In this document: positions 10,340 to 17,489 of the stretch, piece by piece
How positions within the stretch are numbered: the stretch's first letter is position 1
Layout of the letters: each line of letters starts with the position of its first letter
Assembly (NCBI GenBank): GCA_032164245.1
Contig: JAVMKO010000002.1
Location: forward strand, 92,703,340-92,767,339
Direction of reading: 5' to 3'
DNA from: Sternotherus odoratus
Lineage: Eukaryota; Chordata; Testudines; Kinosternidae
DNA length: 64,000 nucleotides
Position numbers and translations under genes: made by a program
Notes under the pieces: model-generated
Seen by the model: only the letters and a program-made list of their open reading frames with translations
What the model was told of the DNA's origin: nothing
Databases searched by the model: none

Positions 10340-11514
10340 GGGTATGGTTAGACTGGCGCTTTGTAGTGCTAAAACCCTCCAGGAGCGCTATAATTATCTA
10401 ACCCTACACACTTTCAAGTCACATTTTGCGCAACAACTCACCGTTTAAAGCGCAACTATAAAACCTCCTTTCCGAGGGTAATAAGGCTTGTTGCGCTAGC
10501 ACTATAGTGCAACGGTGCAAATGTGACCACCCATGAATCACTCATTCCACGATAAGGGATCTCTGGCACGCCTCTGAGCCATGCAAGGCAATCAACAAGC
10601 CATTTAAGGCAAATGACGTATAGGTATTGTTTGGAAAACGGAAGGAAGGATGGGGAAGTACCTTTTCAGTTTGTCTGCCTGTCAGTTTCCTCTACGGCGG
10701 GGGTTCTCGACCCCTCGAGGGGTTGCGGGCCACTTTTGTGGGGGTCGCAAGCCCCCACCGCAGCAACTCCCTGCTGCAGGATCCCCGGGGACCGGCGGCG
10801 GCTCGAGTCGCGCTCCCCGGGCGCCGGCTGGAGCCCCGAGGGCCGCGCTCCCCAGGCGCCGGCTGGAGCCCCAAGCCCCGGGGGCTGCGCTCCCTGGGCG
10901 GCGGCTGGAGCCCCGGGCGGTGGCTGGAGCCCCGAGCCCCGTCTCGAGCCGCGCTCCCCCGGCGGCGGCTGGAGCCCCAAGCCCCGGCTCGAGCCGCGCT
11001 CCCCCGGCGGCGGCTGGAGCCCCGAACCCCGGCTCGAGCCGCGCTCCCCCGGCGGCGGCTAGAGCCCCGAACCCCGGCTCGAGCCGCGCTCCCCCGGCGG
11101 CGGCTGGAGCCCCGAGCCCCAGCCACCAGCGGGGATCGGGGCCGGGGCTCAGCCGGGAGCCCGCCCGTGGTGGGACCGGGGGCGCACCCAGCAGCCCGCC
11201 CGCAGCAGGGACTGGGGCCGGGGCGCACCTGGCAGCCAGCCCGCGGCGGGGACTGGGGCTGGGGCGCAGGGGGGTCCTGGCAATTTTTTTTTTAAAAAAA
11301 CACACCCCTCCTTTTCAAAGCACATTGCACCCAGCTGAATGCTGGGATACCTGCCCTATCGCGCTACTGTCACTGCTGCCAGAAGCGCTGTAAATGTGTG
11401 CATTTTTTAGCGCTACAGGGTTTAAATGTGCACAGGCTCTAGCACGATACCTATTGCGCTAAATTGGGAAGCGCTACAAACAAACGTGCTATAATCTCTA
11501 GTCTAACCACACCC
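10340..11514. mobile_element. Large TIR element with GC-rich cargo
   Basis: The left end GGGTATGGTTAGACTGGCGC and the inverse of the right end (GGGTGTGGTTAGACTAGAG) match over about 19 bp. The subterminal parts (10360-10510 and 11390-11490) are full of AGCGCTA/TAGCGCT and TTGCGCTA motifs, which could pair with one another. The middle, 10700-11310, is GC-rich cargo. I could not identify a clear target duplication and do not assign a superfamily, although TTAGAC-like ends and subterminal repeats are typical of cut-and-paste MITEs. Confidence 0.65.
10700..11310. repeat. GC-rich block with 45-bp tandem repeat
   Basis: The block starts with GGGGGTTCTCGACCCCTCGA, resembling a hAT terminal repeat. 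From about 10925 to 11115 a 45-bp unit (CTGGAGCCCCGAAC, CCCGGCTCGAGCCG, CGCTCCCCCGGCGGCGG) repeats at least four times with few changes. After it come GGGGCCGGGGCGCA and a T-run/A-run as at 4575-4640. Since 45 is divisible by three and the block is nearly AT-free, all six frames stay open (frames of 104 to 247 codons, 15-residue periodic Pro/Ala/Arg). These are not genes. Confidence 0.8.
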
Positions 11515-11707
11515 TCTGAGTGTTCAATGCCCAAGGAGCATAACATTCCCAAGGGGTCTTGCCAAATAGTTAGTGATCATGAGTGCTATTGTCTCTTGGG
11601 ACCCTTCACATTGAGTCAAGTAAGGGTTTGCTTTATGTGAGGAAGTTGTACCAGTTTAATTTAAATAAACCAGTGAAAAACCTTGTGTAGGCACTCTGAT
11701 TTCAGTT

Positions 11708-11932
11708 AAAGGGCTATTATTATTTGCACAACAGCTATTCCAATAGAACTCTCCCAGTGGGTCCTCTATTCCAGAATAAAAATGACTATTTCAGAATAGC
11801 GAAGTTATTCCAGAATAAAAGTGACTTTATTCTGGAATAGAGTGTCTACAGGGGGATTTACCAGAATAGCTATAATTCAATAGTTATTCTGCCATGGCTG
11901 TGCCAGCTACTTTCCCCATGTAGACAAGCCCT
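11708..11932. mobile_element. Harbinger-type MITE with stacked AATAGT/ATTCTGGAATA motifs
   Basis: The right end CATGTAGACAAGCCCTAA is the standard end of the GGGCTTGTCTAC-type MITEs here; the left end is GGGCTATTATTATTTGC. TTAAA on the left and TAA on the right are consistent with a TWA target. The middle holds several copies of TATTCCAGAATA-like text in both orientations (11768-11850), giving strong potential to fold. Confidence 0.55.
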
Positions 11933-12041
11933 AAGAGTGGCTTATTTTGCTTTAGTTTCAGTCAGTAAGGACTTGACCTAAACTGGATCAATATAAACCA
12001 CTCTTAAATGAAAATAAGAATATCTGTGCAGAGTTATGGAA

Positions 12042-12154
12042 TAGGGTGACCAAATGTGCTGATATTATAGAGACAGTCCTGATATTCAGGGCTTTGTCTT
12101 AAACAGGCGTCTATTATACCCCACCCCCGTCCCAATTTTTCACACTTGCTACCC
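12042..12154. mobile_element. hAT-like MITE, copy 2 (3' end decayed)
   Basis: TAGGGTGACCAAATG starts the copy, and CCCAATTTTTCACACTTGC near 12132 corresponds to the far-end subterminal sequence. The terminal GGTCACCCTA is no longer recognisable. The orientation is opposite to copy 1. Confidence 0.65.
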
Positions 12155-12508
12155 ATTATGGAGTCATATCTTTAAAAACACTCCTTTGGTTAAATTAATT
12201 CAAGACTGTGTATAGCTGAGGCTAACCTATGCCTGCCTTTCCCTGTCAAAACTGTTAAATTTTGAGAATCAAACCAACCCGTTCATTAATTTCAATAAGC
12301 CGCAAAAAGAATTTCTGAACTAGTTATAGGTATGATGCATTGAAACACATTAAGTCTCAGTGTAATCTATTTAAATGCATGAAAACATTTTAGAAAGGGA
12401 AATCTCTGAACAGTGTTTTAACCTAGGAGTGAAAATTCACAATGTCTCTGGTGGCATTCATCCCGATCTCTGGGCACTGCTAAACTGTCCCTGCCATGAA
12501 TTACTTTA

Positions 12509-12616
12509 GAGAAAAGGGGTGAGGTAATCTCTTTTATTGGACTAGTGTCTGTCTAATAAAATATATTACCCACCTGGTTTCTCTAATATCCTAGGGCCGA
12601 CAGGGCCACAGCTACG
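12509..12616. mobile_element. Penelope-like element end, second family, inverted/direct
   Basis: The first part, GGGGTGAGGTAATCTCTTTT then ATTGGACTAG, is the reverse complement of the terminus TCCAATAAAAGATATTACCTC. The second part, CTAATAAAATATATTACCCA then CTGGTTTCTCTAATATCCT, is the same terminus in direct orientation. The copy is therefore a short inverted-repeat arrangement of PLE-type ends, related to 49527-49712. It is decayed and has no coding part. Confidence 0.5.
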
Positions 12617-13004
12617 CTGCAAACATGAATTGCTCTAATCAGTTGAACTTTTTTTAAAAAGGTTGGTTTTTTCATTGAGGATTTTTAAAACAGTCACAAA
12701 CATAATTCAAAGTATTTTGAGGCTAGAAATAAGCACCCACTGATACAAAATTAAAATTGTATGTTGGCACTAAGAAACCTGGTCCAACTTCATCCTTAGA
12801 TCCTTTTAAAATACAGCTTATACAGCTTCTAGAAATAGCATCTCAGGGCCTCCCAGCTATTTATGAATTTGTCCTCATAAGAAATCACAGTTCTTATATT
12901 GTCACTGGAGAACTGAAACAAAAAGAGATTTAGTGACATGTCCAAGCTCACTTTGAGACATCCCAGAATTGAGCACCTCTCCTGACTCCAAGTCCAGTGG
13001 CTTA

Positions 13005-13150
13005 ATGGCAAGATCTTCCTTCCTCCCTCTGAAATGGCTCTCACCAAGGTCTCTAATAACCACTTCCTCACCGAATCTGGGACCCCCTCTTTATCCGCCT
13101 CTTCCTTTTGACACCATTGATTATAGCCTCCTAGTATGGAATCTATAAGC
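13005..13150 (+). pseudogene. LINE-2-like reverse transcriptase relic
   Basis: Translated on the plus strand from about 13030, the text reads MALTKVSNNHFLTESGTPS, which corresponds to the ALTKVxNDHLL segment that precedes the DxSAAFDTVDH motif in L2/CR1-type RTs. The following part (13100-13130, CACCATTGATTATAGCCTCC) fits the DTIDYSLL segment with stops and a frame change. It ends about 60 bp before the PLE target site. An apparently long minus-strand frame (12829-13194) is only its shadow. Confidence 0.5.
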
Positions 13151-13342
13151 ATCATTTTACCTATCACTGAAATACAGCCACTTCTGGGGGCCACAACAGG
13201 TGTTCAGTAACATTATACAACAGAGGCAACAATAGATAAGTAGGCAAGAACCAGGTAGGAGGTAACAAGGTTAGTCCAATTAGGCTGAACCAGCTTGTTA
13301 TCTCAAATCAGGGAGGGTGGGTTATTCTTCTAGCAGTTGAAT

Positions 13343-13358
13343 GGGGGGGGGGGGGGGG
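13343..13358. repeat. Poly-G tract
   Basis: An uninterrupted run of 16 G lies inside the 3' tail of the PLE copy. It is a likely site of length polymorphism and of sequencing error. Confidence 0.9.
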
Positions 13359-13411
13359 TGTGAACTCGGAGAGAGGAGAAGCTATTTTTGTAATTAGCAA
13401 GCCACTCAAGG

Positions 13412-14133
13412 TCTTTGTTCAGTTCCAGATTGATTGTGTTAAATTTGCAAATGAATTGCAGCTCTGCAGTTTCTCTTTGCAGTCTGGACTTGAAGTTTTT
13501 TTGCTGCAGTATGGTGACTTTTAAATCTGTAATTGTGTGTCCAGGCAGGTTGAAGTGTTCTCCTACAGGTTTTTGTATATTGCCATTCCTAATATCTGAT
13601 TTGTGTGCATTTATACTTTTTCATAGGGACTGTCCAGTTTGGCCAATGTACATAGCAGAGGGACATTGGTGGCATATAATGGCATATATGACATTGGTTG
13701 ATGTGCAGGTGAATGAACCAGTGATGGTATGGTTGATCTGGTTAGGTCCTGTGATGGTGTTGCTGGTGTAGATATGTGGGCAGAGTTGGCATCGAGGTTT
13801 GTTGCATGGATTGGTTCCTGAGCTGGAGTTATTGTGGTGCAGTGTGCTGGTGCTGGTGAGAATCTGCTTAAGGTTGGCAGGTTGTCTGTGTGCCAGGACT
13901 GGCCTTCCTCCCAAGGCCTGTGAAAGTGAGGTATTATTGTCCAGGATGGGTTGTAGGTCTCTGATGATGCGTTGCAGAGGTTTTAACTGAGGACTGTAGG
14001 TGATGGCCAGTGGTGTTCTGTTGTTTTCTTTCTTGGGCTTGTCTTGTAGCAGCAGGCTTCTGGGTACATGTCTGGCTCTGTTGATCTGCCCCTGTTTTCT
14101 ATACCTGCCCCTGGACACTTCCACTGTTTGCAT
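13412..14133 (-). pseudogene. PLE pol C-terminus: linker plus GIY-YIG endonuclease (5'-truncated, one stop)
   Basis: An open frame of 170 codons (14133 to 13621) holds the PLE linker with cysteines in a CNKPRCQLCPH context, followed by the start of a GIY-YIG nuclease: VIYAIICHQCPSAMYIGQTG, where YAI and YIG correspond to the two motif halves. The frame ends at TGA exactly where the family normally has an Arg codon (CGA to TGA, a CpG transition). Beyond it the same reading continues with NAHKSDIRNGNIQ and KPVGEHFNLPGH-like text down to about 13412, so the nuclease C-terminus is present but decayed. The domain nicks target DNA for insertion in PLEs. No RT catalytic motifs are present. Confidence 0.85.
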
Positions 14134-14249
14134 CCGACGAAGTGGGTATTAGCCCACGAAAGCTTATGCTCCAATACTTTAGTTAGTCTTTAAGGTGCCA
14201 CAGGACTCTGTTACCTCTGCTATTCCAGACTAACACGGCTACCTCTCTG
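14130..14249 (+). repeat. PLE terminal sequence with hammerhead-like motif
   Basis: In plus orientation the segment starts CATCCGACGAAGTGGG, continues with a loop and CCCACGAAAGCTTATGC, and ends with AAGGTGCCACAGGACTCTG and ACACGGCTACCTCTCTGA. The order CYGACGA, GTGGG/CCCAC stem, GAAA matches a hammerhead core (CUGANGA...GAAA) with a C in place of the invariant U. It lies head-to-head with the pol fragment, meaning it is inverted relative to the coding direction. Confidence 0.65.
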
Positions 14250-14261
14250 ATTATACAACAG

Positions 14262-15300
14262 GTGAGGAGTGTCATGCCAGGGAATATTTAGAATGGCAGA
14301 ATGTAAATTGGAATTTGGTTGTGACAGCAGGATTAACATCCACACTCATACAAAAAGTGCTAATGGGGGGTCAGGGCATTAAATTAACATTTTACTGAAA
14401 GTTATTATCTCCAACAGTACCAAACAACATAACTGGGTATTAGTGCAGTACAAATTGAAGGAGAACAGTCCTACCCCCTGAGTCACCAATGTCATTTCCT
14501 GCCACACTTAGCTATGTATATCCTATCTATCCTATCCTATCCTATCCCAGTACTCACCTGTATCAGTCCTGCTTTGTTGATGAGACTGACAAAGTGGCTG
14601 TCATGCTGTCTGGATTGGCTCACTACCGTGACTGCCCCCCTGAGGGCAGGCTGTCAAAAACAGGACAGATGCTCCAATTTGGTGATGTGTTCTCTAATTA
14701 GAGTTCACCAAGCCAGTAGCAAATCACAAATTTCAGATCACTGTCATAGTCTTACCATGGAGTCACAGACTCTCCAGTCTATCTTGCCACCCAGGCAGAC
14801 TGGACTTCACAATAAATGGCTACTTACATCATATTCAGTTTGCTTCCAATCCCAAGACATCAGTCACTTATCCCAGATCATCTGGTACCCAGATCTTACA
14901 TTAAACACAATGCCTATGGCCAATCCTGTAATTGACTATCTAAAGGTTTATTAAATAGGAAAAAGAAATGAGTTATTTACATTTTAAAGCAAGCAAACAT
15001 ATGCACACAAATGAGTTACCATCTATATCCTAATAATGACAGAGTTGTAGAGATCTGTCCATTCAAAGTGTCTTTCAAGGCAGATCCAGGAGATAAGCCC
15101 TGGGGAATCTCCGGCTTCAGTTTGGTTGCTCTGGCACTGTAAGAGAGCAAAGAGATGAAAAATCTTCACATCAGCTATCTTTATTTCCCTCTTCCAGCAT
15201 CCAAAGTGATGGGATGAGGCCTTCTGTACATACTACTTTGTGGGTGGATGGGTCAGTTAACAGCATTTTTGTCTTATAATGACCCGCTCAAACTTTGATA
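14262..15300. other. No gene seen; small TATCC microsatellite
   Basis: A short (TATCC)n/(CTATC)n repeat lies at about 14518-14548. Otherwise this is ordinary non-coding sequence; the 146-codon frame at 14514-14954 has no recognisable domain. Confidence 0.4.
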
Positions 15301-15304
15301 GTTC

Positions 15305-15860
15305 TCCTGGATTGGGCGGGGGAGGGAAGGCAGTGGGGAGCTCCTGCCACTTGGAGCTGCATGGTAAGGGGGCGGGGCTGCAAGTTCTGGTGAGCCGAGC
15401 GGCATGAGCTTAGGCCCTGCTGGAGTTATGCTGCTGCAGTGCTGTCCAGGACCACTCCTAGATGTGGCACCCTGAGGCTCTGGGAAAGGGGGGAGGTGGG
15501 GGTAAGCAGCATGGTAAGAGGGTCAGGGAGGTTGGATAAGGGGCAGGGAGTCCTGGGGCAGTCAGGGGACAGGGAGCGGGGGATGGGGTGTTGGATGGGG
15601 CAGAAGTTCGGGGGTGGTGGTCAGGGGACAGGGGTTTGGTAGTGCTGGGGTTCTAGAGGGGCAGTGGGAGGGGTCTCAAGAGGGGGAAGTCAGGGGACAA
15701 GGAGAAGAGGAAGGCTTAGATAGGGGATGGGGTCCTACAGGGCAGGGGTCCCAGGAGGGGGCAGTCAGGGGACAAGTAGTAGGGGGGAGTTGGGGGTTTT
15801 GGGGAGCAGTCAGGGGGAGGAAGTGGATGGGGGCGGGACTAGGGCGGGGCTCCCTGGGTG
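15305..15860. repeat. G-rich minisatellite, potential G-quadruplex tract
   Basis: The plus strand is strongly G-rich. A GGGGCAGTCAGGGGACAGGG-type unit recurs near 15558, 15613, 15684, 15757 and 15802, at spacings of roughly 45-75 bp with degenerate filler between. Numerous runs of three to five G at short distances would satisfy a G-quadruplex rule. The open frames here (15439-15642 and 15614-15940) are composition artefacts. It may be the internal part of an unrecognised transposon. Confidence 0.65.
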
Positions 15861-16600
15861 CACACCCTAATGAAATGTGCTGTGCACACCTATGGATAAT
15901 AAGAATAACTAGAAATATGTTTTTACATGGACTTGTTTAGCTTTGTTGACAACAGTTTTTAAAATGTGTGTTCTGCAGATTGAATATACGGTTCAGCTAC
16001 ATATCTGCTGTGTGCACGAGATGCAACCTTACTTATTTCTGACTTACCATATCTGAAATGAAGTTTAAATAAAAATAGAGCAAGTAGAGATCCTTCAGAA
16101 ACTAGTTTGATGAAACACTTAAGATATAGTCATAAAGCCATCAAGTTTGACATGCTGCCGTTTACTATATAAATCTTCCAGTTGCCATAGTGAAAAGGTT
16201 ATGGTTGATTACTAGCTCTAGCATATCATTGAATGAATAACTCGTGTCCAAATCCACTCCACCTGGTTCTGAGAATCTACATGTGTACTTTAGTCTGTAG
16301 AGTAGATTATATTAATTCCAATTTATCTGAATTTAGTCTGAGCAGGGGCCTGATTCTGTACAACAGAAATCAATGAGAAGTCTTGCCTGAGAGAGGACTT
16401 CAGGATCTAGCCATTGTTGTATATTTACAAATAAACTGTTACCTTGAAATATTTTTTTTTACTGTTTGTTCATTGTTAAGGGATGAAGTTGTCTAATTTA
16501 ACACATGGGTAGGAAAATTATTATTCAGTGGGTAAATTAATTAGCTCAATGTTTTTTTACTTTGTGTGGGTTTAGAAAGGAAAATCTCCATCGTTTTTTA
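15861..16600. other. No gene seen; weak palindromic repeat
   Basis: Around 16345-16400 the text GGCCTGATTCTGTACAACAG...AATCAATGAGAAGTC recalls the short palindromic repeat family described at 38095. I see nothing else supportable. Confidence 0.35.
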
Positions 16601-16629
16601 ACGTTAAGTTCTCATGAGCACATTAATAA

Positions 16630-16785
16630 CAATCTGAACAATTAACAAATTAATTAATCTCCACAACACCACTGTGAGGTATGTAGATAATCATTATTAT
16701 CCCCATTTTACAGATGGAGAAACTATGGAAGAGAGATTCTAAAAAAATCTTTAGAGGGAGTCAGTGACAGAGCTGAGCTGAGAAC
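16630..16785 (-). repeat. MIR / core-SINE relic
   Basis: CACAACACCACTGTGAGGTA, then TATCCCCATTTTACAGATGG, then AGTGACAGAGCTGAGCTGAG, is the reverse complement of the MIR core and tail (TCTGTAAAATGGGGATA). The copy is old but well recognisable. Confidence 0.7.
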
Positions 16786-16810
16786 TCATAAAATACTTTC
16801 TATTCCCTTA

Positions 16811-17035
16811 GGCCTGGGCTACACTAGGGCGGGGAGGTCGACCTAAGATACGCAACTGCAGCTACGCAAATAGCATAGCTGCAGTTGGTGTATCTTAGGG
16901 CGACTTACCTGGCCATCCACATGGCGGCGAGTCGACCGTTGCCACTCCCCCGTTGACTCCGCTTCCTCCTCCTGCAGAGGTGGAGTTCTGGAGTCAACGG
17001 AGAGTGTGCTCGGGGATCGATTTATCACGTCTACA
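16811..17035. mobile_element. Harbinger-type MITE, 3' truncated, with internal palindrome
   Basis: It starts TTA|GGCCTGGGCTACACTAG and shares its interior with 3780-3960: a GTCGAC segment, a CTGCAG stem, GTTGACTCCGCTTCC..GGAGTCAACGGAG, then GATCGATTTATCACG. A strong palindrome spans 16838-16903 (CCTAAGATACGCAACTGCAG pairing with CTGCAGTTGGTGTATCTTAG). The right end is lost after about 17035. Confidence 0.6.
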
Positions 17036-17248
17036 GTAGTACTTTTAAGAATAACTTAATGTAATATATAAGTAATTATGCAACAGTGTGAGGAGAGAAG
17101 CTTGTGGACAAACAATGCCAACCAATATGTTGTAAAAACAGTGAAAGTACCTTGAGAATGGAGAGAGTTCATATGAGCCTAATTACTTTCTTTTCAAACT
17201 GGAGATGCATTAGAAATTGGCACTTGTTCGCAAGAGTGCGGTTTCTTA

Positions 17249-17486
17249 GCCCAGGTCTCGCAGGGATGTGGAAAATCCATACCTCTGAGCAAAGCAGTTA
17301 TACTGATCTAACTCCCAGTGTAAACAGCTCTGTATCAACGGGAGGGCTTCCTGGTCACCATAGCTACTGTCTCTCAGGGAAGTGGAGTACCTATGCCAAC
17401 CAGAGAAGCTCTCACATCGGCAAAGGTATTATCTTCAGTAAGTGCTACAGTGGTGCAGCAGCAGTGCTGTAAGTGTAGACAAGTCC
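17249..17486. mobile_element. Harbinger-type MITE with TTA target duplication
   Basis: The 238-bp element is bounded by TTA (17246-17248 and 17487-17489). Its ends are GCCCAGGTCTCGCAGG and GTGTAGACAAGTCC. Its interior (GAGCAAAGCAGTTATACTGA, CATAGCTACTGTCTCTC, AGTGCTACAGTGGTGCAGC) is closely similar to that of 59657-59897, so the two are copies of one family. Confidence 0.75.
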
Positions 17487-17489
17487 TTA

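Larger units (their letters stand above)
13224..14249 (-). mobile_element. Penelope-like retroelement copy with perfect 12-bp TSD
   Basis: The 1026-bp copy is flanked by ATTATACAACAG at 13212-13223 and 14250-14261. On the minus strand it contains, in order: a terminal segment (14249 to 14130) in inverted orientation, the C-terminal part of the PLE pol with a GIY-YIG endonuclease (about 14130 to 13410), and a 3' untranslated tail (13400 to 13224) interrupted by a 16-bp G run at 13343-13358. The reverse transcriptase domain is missing, so the copy is 5' truncated. Variable-length TSDs and rearranged ends are typical of PLEs. Confidence 0.85.

Noticed and set aside
10925..11115. CRISPR-like array
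   Set aside because: Units are contiguous with no unique spacers, and the window is vertebrate; it is a minisatellite.
10613..11393. Long GC-rich open frames (up to 247 codons) on both strands
   Set aside because: All six frames stay open because the 45-bp tandem repeat is almost free of A and T. The peptides are periodic Pro/Ala/Arg with no domain.
12829..13194. 121-codon minus-strand frame
   Set aside because: The plus strand of the same stretch reads as a decayed LINE-2-like RT (ALTKVSNNHFLTE), so this is its shadow.
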